Shown here piece after piece: positions 1 through 10,600 of a stretch of 26,085 nt of DNA (positions within the stretch are counted from its first letter, which is position 1; every line of letters begins with the position of its first letter). Origin of the DNA: a virus; the IMG/VR virus record IMGVR_UViG_3300008459_006859, positions 1 through 26,085 of that record. The stretch is one strand, 5' to 3'. Below the pieces are notes generated by a model. It did not search any database and was not told the origin of the DNA. It was given only the letters and a program-made list of their open reading frames with translations. The position numbers and the translations under genes were made by a program.

Positions 1-3000
1 CTTTTCTTCTGGAGCTTTTCCTAATACAGAAGCAAATGTAGATTTAGCAAGACGCTGTTCATCTACATATTCTCTTACTAATGGTTGTGATACAAAGTAA
101 ATAGCTTCTTTAACAGGAACACCAGCTTTAATTAAATATAATAATATAGGTGCTACCTCATAGTTACCTTGGATAAAGAAAATCCATGCATCTTTTTCAA
201 CATCCACCCAGCCGTTCATTGCTTGTGAGAATACATCAGCTATTTTATTCACATTGTTAACATCATATAAGTTAGATAGGGATATTCTATCCGTACCATC
301 AACTTTCCTTACATTATGTCTTAAACCTATATTAGTGGTTCTTGTTACTTTTGAATAAGCATTGGTATATGTTTCTGGCATAAGGGCTCCAATAGAGTTT
401 AACAATACATTCATTGTATTTTCTATAGCACCTAAACCTAATGTTTTCTTACCAACAATATTAGATTCATGTTTATATAAGTTATAAAGAGGTTCTAATA
501 CTCTTGTTGCACTGATAATTTTCTTACCTTTTTCAGGTTCTGTTGTTGTATCAGTCATGTAATTTTTGAATGGATCATATTCCATCACATCTGCAGCTAG
601 TTTGTCAGCAATATCTTTCAATAAGAAAGTACCATTTGGTGTAATAAGAGAAACAAAGTTTTGTGGAAGCTCAAGTATTTCTTTGATATCATTCATCAAG
701 TCATTCTCTACTCCTGCTTTTTGTTGTTTGAAAGCTTTAGTTATGGATTCATCCTCATTATCTTTGATGTTCTGTAGAGAAGCTTTTAGCTCCGCAGTAT
801 TTTTATAGGTTCTTTCTTTAAGCTTACCATCTATGTCTATGTTGGTCATAAAGATTGTAAGTTTATCAATATCAAAGTCACCCCCTGACTTAGCAACTAT
901 CTCAGCTGGAGGAATGATTATATTACCTGCTTGTGGAGGTAAGAACTCATAAACTTCCATAAACTCCATAGAGTTTAGACCCTGAACTGGAATCCTAACC
1001 CCTACAAGAGTTATTGCTTTTCTGTTAGCACTATCATTTGCATCTAACCATTTATCATCTTTGATTGCTTTGTTTAATGTATCAATATCTCCAATAGTTG
1101 CCCCTTTATATTCAAGATTCAACAAGTTAACATAGTCCCCCTGTAATGCAATCATAACCTTCATTGCTGCAGTTTTACCATTCGCCTTCTTATGATAAGT
1201 AGGAAGTAAGTTACTACCTACCCATTTTTTCTTATCTGCATCAGTTGCATTTCTAAAATTAGGAGACTCTGTAAGGTTATTTTCATAAAAAGCAGAAGAT
1301 ACTTGTACAAGTGGTTCTCCTTTTACTTTTTGTTTGATAACTCTTTTGTTAATCAGAGATAATAAAAGCTTCTCAATTTTTAATGCTTCTGGGTGTAATG
1401 ATAAATCATGTAATAACTCACCACTATCAAGAGCATCAATAAAGTTGAGCATTTCATCACTGTAAGATTCTTCTCTATCTAAGTTATTTCTAACAAGTGA
1501 TAATAATTTACCTATACTTTCTTTGTCTCTTGCTTTGTATTCACCGTCAGAAGTTTCATCAAAACCAATTTCTTCTAATAATTCTAATTTAACTAACTCA
1601 GTATAATCTGATACATTATCAAGATATCTTTTTACTAATGGTGATACTACATCTTTCTCATCAGGAGAATTGATTACACCATTTTCATACAAGTTATCTA
1701 AAACTAACTTTCTCATCTGAGTAGAAAAAATAGATTTACCTTTATACTCAGAGTTAACTTCTGTTTGATTCTTTAAGAACTCTGTGAAGATTACATTTTT
1801 TGTAAATGGTTCATCCATAAGAATATTACCATTTTCATCATATATTTCATCACCAGTTCCTAAATGTCCAACTTTAGAACCTGTTTCAAATACAACATAG
1901 TCTACATCATTAAGCATCATTTTTTGGTGCAAATCATATAGTGGTGTACCTTTTTTAGCTACCCCTGGTATAATTGGAGCAAGTGAAAATTTATGGAATG
2001 AAGTAACAGGTAAGCCTGTAGTTTCCATAGCTCCACAATACTGTAATTTATATGGAGGAAAATAATGTACAACATCTTCTACAGATACTTCTTCACCATT
2101 AGCTAACTTTTTATACAACTCTTCTTGTTCTGGTAACCAGTTACCTTCAAGATTTTTAAGTATTCTATATGATTCAAAACTAATGTGGCCTTGACCATCA
2201 CCAATCTTCATATTATTATATTCTTTTAAAGCAGTTTTTGCTAATTCTTTTGCCTTAGTTTTATCACCAAATCTTTTTGTATAGTCTTTTACAAGAGCAT
2301 CATAGTACTCATCATAATACACAGACTTTTCTATAACTCTTTCTTTTATGATTGCTGTAGTTAAAGTACCATCAAATGGTTTACTTGGTGCTATTTTATT
2401 AAATAACTTAGGCATTTTATTTACAAAACTTCTTGACTTTAAATCAGAAGCAAAGCCTAAACCACCAGAACCAAAACCAGCATTTCTTTTATGGAATTCT
2501 TCTTTAGCATGATTGTATTGTGCTAAGTCTCCATAACCAAGAATAGCAGTTTCAAACTTGTGAATCCAAGAGTTGTAAGCATATGCTTTCATCAGTGTTG
2601 TATCAGATTCATCTACTGTAAGTTCAACACCTTTGTTTTCAACTCTACCTCTTAAAGCAGGATCAATAAACTTTGTTTTATCAAGTCTTTGTTTCAACTC
2701 AGTTGTTATACTGTTAAAATACTTAGCAACATCTTTTCTTATCTCTTCTGTTAGCTTAGCGTTGTCATCATATATATCTGAGAAATCAAAATCAGATTGT
2801 TTATCAGCAACAGCTTTATCTACTATAGCATATATTTTTGCTTGAGTATCTTTAGATAATACATCTTCAAAAGCAGTAAGAGCTTGTCCAGCCATTACAA
2901 CTTCTCCTGTTTTTCTATTTACAGTTCTTGTATAACCTGTAAATTGAGAATATTTTTCTAAATCAGAACTAAATCTAAAAATTCTATTTACTTCACCAGT

Positions 3001-6000
3001 CAAGTATCCAGATAAAATATCAAATGCATAGTCTTCACCAGAGTTTGTAGTTGGTAAAAACTTCTCTATATCAACATATAAGTTTTTAGCATTTTTATTA
3101 TCATAAGTTTTAAGACCATTTTTTAATACAATACCTTGTGACATTTGTTTAGAAGCATGTCTCATGAACTCTTCTACACCACTCATCAACATAGTATGGA
3201 TCTCTTGCAAGTATTTACTTGTAGCATCCATTGATGCTGTAGAAACACCTTGTTGATTATTAGTTTTAGTGTCAATTAACTGTGTTCCCGCCACATTTTG
3301 AATTACCAATGTGTTATCTTTTTTACCACCAGGATTATTTACAGCCAACAAATCATTAAATAATGATTTTAGTAATACAGAATGTCTTGTGTAAGTATTG
3401 TTGTCATATGCTAAGTAACGCATATGTCTGAACAAACCATTTGGATCAGCATCAGGATTTGTAAGTTCTTGCCAAGATTTTGTATGATTTAAAGAAGTCA
3501 TAATTCTTGTAAAAGTATTATCCAAGAAATGCTCCCATACTCTATTTCCTTCAGGACTAACTGCACTAAAGTTAGAATACTTATCTGAAAATCTTACTTG
3601 TATATTTGCAAGTTCTTTTATTCTTGAAGAAGAATCAAATTTTTGACCAGGATCTAATGTCTTAGGCAAACTTGTTTTTAAATATGCAAGAGGGTTTCTT
3701 AAAAAAGTAAATTTTTCAGGATCATACATTTTATTTATATGCTCTAAAGAATCAAAGATGTGCCCAATTGCAAACTTATTTACAAAGTTAGGATCAGCTA
3801 CAACACTAGCAATTGTAGGATTTGATGTATCCATCACAATACCTAATGCATTTAAGAACTCAAGAACATTTTTAGAATTTATGTTATTCTTAAAATGTTT
3901 TACAAACTTGTCTAAATCTAATACTCTTTGCCCTGATTTATTTTCAACAATAAATTTAGAGTCAGCAACAGTAAGAAAATTTATTTCCCAATCTTTTAAA
4001 ACTTTAGTTCTATCAAAATCTGTTCTTTGTACTCTTGCTTCTGCTAATACATCATCAGCTGTTTTGGTAATGTTTAGATTTAACTGTACATAAGATAGTC
4101 TAGGTTTTTTAAGATCTTGCCAGAACTTAGTTTCAATATCAAACTCAGCCTTATCATTGTAATCAGTATTTTGTGGGTTAGGTAGATAAGATAACAACTG
4201 TAAAAACTCAGGATTATCTTTTATGTTTTCTGAAAGTCTTTTGTACATCTCAGATTTGTCAAAAGAACCTGCTAATACTTTAGCAACTTTACTCCACATT
4301 TCTCTTTCATCTAAGAGCATGTATAAACCTGTTTGAGGGTCTACTTCATATTCAATAGATAAAACTTGTTTACCCTCATCATTTACAGTAACTTTTGTTT
4401 TATTTCTGTCTACTTTGTAAATACTGGATAAAATAGTTTTAGTCTCTTGACTAGCTGCTTCTCTTGAAGAGAAAATATTACCACCATCAAGTCTAACAAT
4501 TCTAGAATTATTTATGTCAGTTGGATCTTCTTCTAACTCAACAAATTTATTTGCTAAAATTTTGAATCTAGAATTTTGCATGTGAAAAGCAATAACACCT
4601 TTCTGATCTTTACCGTCAATTGTTGCATCAACATTCCCAAAATTATCTAGCATTCTTCCTAAAAATGGAAGTTGATTTAATTCCAATGTATCAATATCAC
4701 CACCCTCAGCTGCAGTTTTTGCAAAGTCTTCTCTTAATTGATTAAATCTTTCAGATATTTTCTTTTCTAAAAGCTTATATAAATGTTTTCTATTTGCATT
4801 AGTTTGTAATACTCTAACTGGTGCAGAAGAACTATTTCTTTGTTGGTTTACAGAATTAAAAATGTCAGGAATTAAGCTGTCCAAATAATTCACAACTTTC
4901 AAAGATTCAGCAGAATCAAATGGTTCATACTTAGTAGCAACATCTTTTACAGAAGTAATAGCTTTAGCTCTGTTCAACTGAGTAAACATCATGTTGTCAG
5001 TAGAAGGTTGCATATCTTGTAATAGCTCTGGATTCTCAGAAGCTCTGTACAATTTGTCAAACAATTCTTTTACTGATTCAATGTCTCTTGGTCTTGTAGC
5101 TAAGTCTTGTTTGCTTACTCTGCCTATGAGGTTCTGTAGGAAGTTGTAAATTCTCTGAAATACTTTACCCAAAAATCCTTTAGGTGCTTCTTTTTTACCT
5201 CTGCTTCTTGCATAATCTCTAAAGTCTTCTGCAATATCTTCTTCAATATCAAAGAATGATTTATTGGCCCACTTTGGTTGGCCCTTTAATTCATTGTATA
5301 ACTTAATCTTTTCATCTCTTGTTAGAAATAACTGAGAGAATCCGTGCCATGCTTCATGGTATAAATCTACAGCAGTACCACCATCACCTTCATAAAGTGT
5401 GATACCAGTTCCTGTAAATGTTGCAAATGCATTTGAGTTTACAATCTGAGTTATTCTGTTTAAGCTAATATACTTACTCAAAGGAGAGTTAGCCCACCAA
5501 GTTTCTGCTGCTGCTTTGTCAGCTTCAGTAGTGAAAACCTTATCTAAAAAATTATCTAAAGCTTTACTTCTATCTAAATTAAAACCGTTAGCATCTTCTT
5601 CTGACAAATCATTCTTAAATGGTGTAAACCAATTGTGCTCAATAATAACTTCAACATTCTCAGTAGCTGCTGGTACTTTAGTAGTTCTTTTTTTCTGAAC
5701 AGCTTTTGATTTTTCTTTTACAACTTTCTCAGCAGTTTCATTCTTTTCAGCCTGAGTTTTTTTCCTAACTGGAGCTGCAGTCTTTGAGTCTAATGCAATA
5801 TCAAAAAATGAATCCGCATCTTCTGTAAACTGACTAGGTATAGAATAACTTAAATAAGGATTGAATCCTGAAATCATTGAACCACCTTCATTAGTAAATT
5901 GTGGCTTTGCATACTTCAATACTACTTCATCAATATAATCTTTTTCAACAGGTTTAAACTTATCTCCAGAAATTTCATAATCTGTGTAGGTCCCCTTATC

Positions 6001-7605
6001 TTTATAGCTATTAGAAATATTTACATTAGCTCCAATTGAACCCTTGTCACCAAACTTAATTGCTGTTGGTAAATGCTGTGCAATCTTGTCTCTTACAGCA
6101 GTAGTAAAGATAGCATCTCCTTCAAACTTTTCACCATTAATTGTTAAAGTAAGTGGTCCACCAGCAACTTTATCTAAAAAAATGTTATTTTTATTTTTAA
6201 CACCTTTTTTACTTACTTTTTGATTATTTAAAAATACTTTGAAGTAAGCTATTCTTTCATCATCAGACAAAGTTCTACCTTTATTTGTAGCTTTAGTTGT
6301 AATAACATCAGCTACTTTATTAGCAAGTTCTTGATCAAAATTACCCCTCTGTATGTTTACAGGCATACTTATTTCACCAAAAATTGGAGTATTATATTGA
6401 ACAAAGAATTGAGCAAAACCTTCACTTAAATCTGTACTTGATATAATTTTTGCATCTTTAACAATTTCTCTTGTAAGTTTTACAGTTTTTTGTAATTGAT
6501 CATTAATCTTTCTTTTATTTTTTGCACTCAATATACCAAAACTACCACCATTAATTTGAGTAATGTATGAAGTGTTGTTGTCTATAATATCTTTACGCAT
6601 ATTATAAACACCATTCATGTTTTCTGTTTGATTTTTTAAAACTTCTTTACTAGATAAACCAACTCTTTTTGCAATTTTACTTGCTGCAACCAATGTATTT
6701 TTATACATTTTACCAAGGTTATGATAAATCATAAACAAAGCATGTTGTTTTTTATTTAGTTTATCTTCCAACAAATAAGGTTTTCTTATAAACTGATAAA
6801 CAACTGTACCTTTATCTTCAGTAGTTAAATTACCATTTTCATCAAAGTATAAGTAATTACCATCAATATCTGTAACAACAGCAAAAACACCTTTGTAAGA
6901 TTTAGCAGTTACAGTTTTATGATTAGATAATTTGTGCTTATTTTCAAAGCTTTCTGAAGACATCATTTTTAAAAAAACTTCTGTACCATCAATAACAGGA
7001 TTGTCTTGATCAACAGTTTTTTCTTTATGAGCCTTCATGATTTTTTTAATCACTGTGTCAAAAACTTTTTTATCTTCAGCTAAAACATCATCTTGAATTT
7101 GTGTATTTGGATCATCTGGATTTTTATCTTCACCAAATTGAAATGTTGTAACATTAGGATATTCAATTTTAGCTTTATCCATTTTTTCCAATACAGAATA
7201 ATCAGGATCTGTAATCTCCAAATTATCTAATTGAAAGTTTTCATGTTCTAACTCACTCTTTAATTCTTTCTTAGATTTTTTTCTTACTGGTGTAGTAACA
7301 TATTTCTTAACATTCTTAATGTCATTAAATTCTGCTCTCAACTTCATTATATCTGAAGGATTAAAATCAGTTTTAGCTAATATGCTATTTATTTCATCAT
7401 CACCCTGCACAAAATGTATAGTAAGAGGAATGATTTGAGCATATTGTAAAGCTTTTTCTTCACCAGCAGCTTTCTCAATTCTTTGGTATATATCTTTTAT
7501 ATATACCTTTAAATCAAAACTTTCTGAAGGTTTAAGTCCAGAAAGTTTTTTATATGTTATTTTTCTTAAATCTGAAAGCTGAGTTTCATTGAGTGAACAT
7601 ATCAT
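1..7605 (-). CDS. crAss-like phage giant RNA polymerase with zincin domain, C-terminus cut by window
   Basis: This is the N-terminal and catalytic part of a single-chain multisubunit-type RNA polymerase of crAss-like phages, thought to be packaged in the virion and to transcribe early phage genes. The frame is open for 2,535 codons from ATG at 7605 to base 1. Residues 1-610 are unrecognised. A Lys/Glu/Thr-rich linker lies at about 610-655. A zincin motif HEAWH is at 750-754, with a possible third ligand in EEDIAED about 40 residues later. The polymerase signature is R2204-I-P-V-Q-G...S2212, then GGDFDID with D2243, D2245 and D2247. This matches the beta-prime RxPT...NADFDGD layout, with 39 residues between the Arg and the first Asp (35 in E. 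coli). A segment near 2,450-2,520 (SQAMNGWVDVEKDAW, then FVSQPLVREY) is also typical of these enzymes. The gene starts 2 bases after the 2,472-aa gene, so the two are probably co-translated. Whether the zincin is active is inferred from the motif only. Confidence 0.92.
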   Translation of the reverse strand, partial: MICSLNETQLSDLRKITYKKLSGLKPSESFDLKVYIKDIYQRIEKAAGEEKALQYAQIIPLTIHFVQGDDEINSILAKTDFNPSDIMKLRAEFNDIKNVKKYVTTPVRKKSKKELKSELEHENFQLDNLEITDPDYSVLEKMDKAKIEYPNVTTFQFGEDKNPDDPNTQIQDDVLAEDKKVFDTVIKKIMKAHKEKTVDQDNPVIDGTEVFLKMMSSESFENKHKLSNHKTVTAKSYKGVFAVVTDIDGNYLYFDENGNLTTEDKGTVVYQFIRKPYLLEDKLNKKQHALFMIYHNLGKMYKNTLVAASKIAKRVGLSSKEVLKNQTENMNGVYNMRKDIIDNNTSYITQINGGSFGILSAKNKRKINDQLQKTVKLTREIVKDAKIISSTDLSEGFAQFFVQYNTPIFGEISMPVNIQRGNFDQELANKVADVITTKATNKGRTLSDDERIAYFKVFLNNQKVSKKGVKNKNNIFLDKVAGGPLTLTINGEKFEGDAIFTTAVRDKIAQHLPTAIKFGDKGSIGANVNISNSYKDKGTYTDYEISGDKFKPVEKDYIDEVVLKYAKPQFTNEGGSMISGFNPYLSYSIPSQFTEDADSFFDIALDSKTAAPVRKKTQAEKNETAEKVVKEKSKAVQKKRTTKVPAATENVEVIIEHNWFTPFKNDLSEEDANGFNLDRSKALDNFLDKVFTTEADKAAAETWWANSPLSKYISLNRITQIVNSNAFATFTGTGITLYEGDGGTAVDLYHEAWHGFSQLFLTRDEKIKLYNELKGQPKWANKSFFDIEEDIAEDFRDYARSRGKKEAPKGFLGKVFQRIYNFLQNLIGRVSKQDLATRPRDIESVKELFDKLYRASENPELLQDMQPSTDNMMFTQLNRAKAITSVKDVATKYEPFDSAESLKVVNYLDSLIPDIFNSVNQQRNSSSAPVRVLQTNANRKHLYKLLEKKISERFNQLREDFAKTAAEGGDIDTLELNQLPFLGRMLDNFGNVDATIDGKDQKGVIAFHMQNSRFKILANKFVELEEDPTDINNSRIVRLDGGNIFSSREAASQETKTILSSIYKVDRNKTKVTVNDEGKQVLSIEYEVDPQTGLYMLLDEREMWSKVAKVLAGSFDKSEMYKRLSENIKDNPEFLQLLSYLPNPQNTDYNDKAEFDIETKFWQDLKKPRLSYVQLNLNITKTADDVLAEARVQRTDFDRTKVLKDWEINFLTVADSKFIVENKSGQRVLDLDKFVKHFKNNINSKNVLEFLNALGIVMDTSNPTIASVVADPNFVNKFAIGHIFDSLEHINKMYDPEKFTFLRNPLAYLKTSLPKTLDPGQKFDSSSRIKELANIQVRFSDKYSNFSAVSPEGNRVWEHFLDNTFTRIMTSLNHTKSWQELTNPDADPNGLFRHMRYLAYDNNTYTRHSVLLKSLFNDLLAVNNPGGKKDNTLVIQNVAGTQLIDTKTNNQQGVSTASMDATSKYLQEIHTMLMSGVEEFMRHASKQMSQGIVLKNGLKTYDNKNAKNLYVDIEKFLPTTNSGEDYAFDILSGYLTGEVNRIFRFSSDLEKYSQFTGYTRTVNRKTGEVVMAGQALTAFEDVLSKDTQAKIYAIVDKAVADKQSDFDFSDIYDDNAKLTEEIRKDVAKYFNSITTELKQRLDKTKFIDPALRGRVENKGVELTVDESDTTLMKAYAYNSWIHKFETAILGYGDLAQYNHAKEEFHKRNAGFGSGGLGFASDLKSRSFVNKMPKLFNKIAPSKPFDGTLTTAIIKERVIEKSVYYDEYYDALVKDYTKRFGDKTKAKELAKTALKEYNNMKIGDGQGHISFESYRILKNLEGNWLPEQEELYKKLANGEEVSVEDVVHYFPPYKLQYCGAMETTGLPVTSFHKFSLAPIIPGVAKKGTPLYDLHQKMMLNDVDYVVFETGSKVGHLGTGDEIYDENGNILMDEPFTKNVIFTEFLKNQTEVNSEYKGKSIFSTQMRKLVLDNLYENGVINSPDEKDVVSPLVKRYLDNVSDYTELVKLELLEEIGFDETSDGEYKARDKESIGKLLSLVRNNLDREESYSDEMLNFIDALDSGELLHDLSLHPEALKIEKLLLSLINKRVIKQKVKGEPLVQVSSAFYENNLTESPNFRNATDADKKKWVGSNLLPTYHKKANGKTAAMKVMIALQGDYVNLLNLEYKGATIGDIDTLNKAIKDDKWLDANDSANRKAITLVGVRIPVQGLNSMEFMEVYEFLPPQAGNIIIPPAEIVAKSGGDFDIDKLTIFMTNIDIDGKLKERTYKNTAELKASLQNIKDNEDESITKAFKQQKAGVENDLMNDIKEILELPQNFVSLITPNGTFLLKDIADKLAADVMEYDPFKNYMTDTTTEPEKGKKIISATRVLEPLYNLYKHESNIVGKKTLGLGAIENTMNVLLNSIGALMPETYTNAYSKVTRTTNIGLRHNVRKVDGTDRISLSNLYDVNNVNKIADVFSQAMNGWVDVEKDAWIFFIQGNYEVAPILLYLIKAGVPVKEAIYFVSQPLVREYVDEQRLAKSTFASVLGKAPEEK

Positions 7606-7607
7606 TA

Positions 7608-10600
7608 TTAACAAGTTTTTGAGTTATCTTCTAAGTTTTTGAATAAATCATCTTCATTTGATTCCTTTGCTTCTTTATAATCAGAAGCTTCAGTTTCTTT
7701 ATTTTCAAAGAATGTTTTAGCATCAGTTTTAGTTTGTTCTGAAGCTTCTACAGTTTCTTGTGATGGTTTTTCTGTCTGAGTCATTTGCGTTTCTTTTGAA
7801 GGTTTAACAAAATTATTTTGAAGTTCCTCTTCAGTTACTTCTCTTTTTGTATCTCCATACTTTAATATAACAGAATTTTCTTTAATATCCACTACTTGTA
7901 CAGGAGAATCTTGTTCTGTAAAGTTAGTAACATCTTGTAAAAGATCACCTTTTTTTAATGAATTGATATCAACATTATTCTCTAACTCAGCTAATCTATT
8001 TTGATATGCAGACTCTATTTGAGCTAAATTGAGTTTATTCTTGGACATCTTAGCTATTAACTCTTTTTTCTTATTAAATAACTCAATAGTATCTTTGATT
8101 TTTGCAAAGGCTTCTGTTGCTTTATTTACTTCAGGAGTTAGTTCAGCAAGCTCATCAATAGAAGAATTAACTATTTTTTGGAGTTCATTAAAAGGGATTT
8201 CTTTTGTTTCTCCTGCTTCCTCCATTCCAGAAACTCCCTCTGTTGTTGTTCCGGTAGGGCTTTGAATCTCAGATACACCAATGTTTGATTCATCTCCGGT
8301 TTCTGCTCCGAAGATTTTGTTAAGGTCTTGTTCATAATCTTGTTTTTTAGCAATTCTATTTGTTTCTGTTAAGTTAATTAAAACTAAGTGATCAAGTAAA
8401 TCTTTTAATACATTAATTTGTCTATTAGTAGCAGCTACTCCAAAAGGATCATTACTATACATTTTAAAAGTTTCATATTCTTTTAATGCATCTATTGTTT
8501 TTTGGATACCCTTTCTAAGTGCTTCTAACTTTTTAGCTCCTCTACCTAATGCTGATATACCTTGTAGTCTTACTTCAGTTAGTTCTTTAGGAAGATTCTT
8601 TTGCATTATCATGGTAATCTCTTCCTGAACTTTAGGTGAAGCATCTGATAAACTATGTATTTTTTTAAGTTCTTTTTCTATGTCTTGAGGTTTAGTACCC
8701 AAGCTATTTTTCTGAAAAGAATTTGGTAATCTGTTTAAAGCAAATATTACATCATTAACATTACCTTCATAAATAAATACTTTGTCATCTGTAGATAAAC
8801 TGTCTCTTTCTGCAGTAAGTCTTTCAATCTCTTCTTTACCTTTATTGATTTTACTCAATATTGATTGAGGAGATAAGATAGCTAAATCTTGTTTTACTTT
8901 TTTAATTTGTGAAGCTGGAGCATTTTGCTTCTCTAATTCACTAAGTCTTTGTTGAAGATTAGCTTTTGCTGCATATACACCAGTAATGTTTTGTCTTAGT
9001 TTTGCAATTTTAGTATTGATAGCAAATATGATGTTATCAATGTCTTCTCTTCTCTTATCATTTTTAAAATAAACCAGTTGGTTTATATCACCAGAAGGAC
9101 CTCTTGATACAGTATACCTTACACCATTTACAATTGCTATTGTTTCATTCTCATCTTCAAATGCTGCATCAATAACTTGGTTGTTAATTACAGAAATTTG
9201 ACCAACATTTTTTACAGGAGTAATCAAAGATAAACCAACACTAGTAATTTCAGAAGAACCATTAGTTGCAGGCTTTCCTTCAGAAGTAACTGTATATATT
9301 TCTTTACCTTTTTTAATCTTTTGTAAATCATCAATTTGTTTTTGAATTTCTTCAGCTAATTCAGGATCTCCAAATTCCCCTCTAGCAGAAGCCAAATCAC
9401 CTTCTAATGCTGTTATTAAAGTTTCACCCATAGATTGCTCAAAACCTAAATCAACTTCAACTCCATATGACCCATCATCTTGTAAAATCAGTGTTCCAAC
9501 TCTACCATTGAAAACTACTTGTTTACCTACATTATCATTAAGTGTTAATTTAGATGTGTCTGAAGTGGTTATTTGTGATTTACTTGTTTCTATAGTAGTT
9601 TTACCTAAAGCAGCTAGTTCTGCATCATATTTAGCATTGATTTTATCAACAAATTCTTTAGCAGCTTTGAGTCCTTCTGCATTAGTTTTTACAAAATATT
9701 TTTCTCCTTCTAATTCTTCTTGTCTTCTTCTTTCTATGTCAGCTTTTTTAGCTTCTATATCTTCTGTAGTAGGGGTTAAAGGTGTACTACTTTCAATAGT
9801 AGGTACAGACATAGTGATACCCTTACCTTCCACATCAGGTAAGTATTCAAGCTCAAGTGTATTAAATAACTTAGCAGTATTTGGTACTAATGGTACTAAC
9901 TCAGTATCCCTATTTTTTTCTCCACCAACAGTTACATCAGTAACAAATGGTGTAGCATTTTTTAATGAAATTCTCATTGGAAATAATGCAATCTTTGGAA
10001 TAACTCCCGTCATGTTATGATACAAGTTTCTATAAATAGAAAGCTGTGCTCTGTATGCAATATTTTTCCAGCTGTTTGGTTTAGTGAAACCATTCCATGA
10101 TGTAGAAGTTTTAATATCTACAATCATAATCTCACCCTTATTATTAATTAAAACCATATCTGTTTCACCAGATACACCATTTTCTAATAAGTTTTTATCA
10201 AACAGTTTTACATTGTTTGTTAATGGTATATAATTTTGAGCAGTTAAACTTTCTCTAAATCTTGTAACAATACCTCTAATTCCAAACATTTTATCAAAAG
10301 CTGTCTCACTCATGATGTCTGAAATCTTAGTTTCTTTACCTTCAATTTCAATAGTGTCACTGTATTTGAAAGACTTCCAAGTACCAGTATTATCATCTAT
10401 AGTAAAGAATGTTCTTACAGCAGCATCAAGATTAGTACCAGCTTCTGAGTTATTTGAGAATGCCTCTTTACCAATAAGCTTTCTAAAGTTTTCTTCAGTT
10501 GTGTTTTTTTCTAAAGAAGCTCTTATTCTAGCTTTTTTATCTTCTGTGTTCAACTGTTTATATGAATCTCTGGCTGCAATAGAAAATGCTTCCCAAGCTT

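Noticed and set aside
9508-10020. Plus-strand open frames of up to 170 codons, for example at 9508-10020, 10951-11292 and 3758-4093.
   Set aside because: They lie wholly inside strongly coding minus-strand genes, have Ser/Leu/Phe-rich composition typical of antisense shadows, and show no motif.
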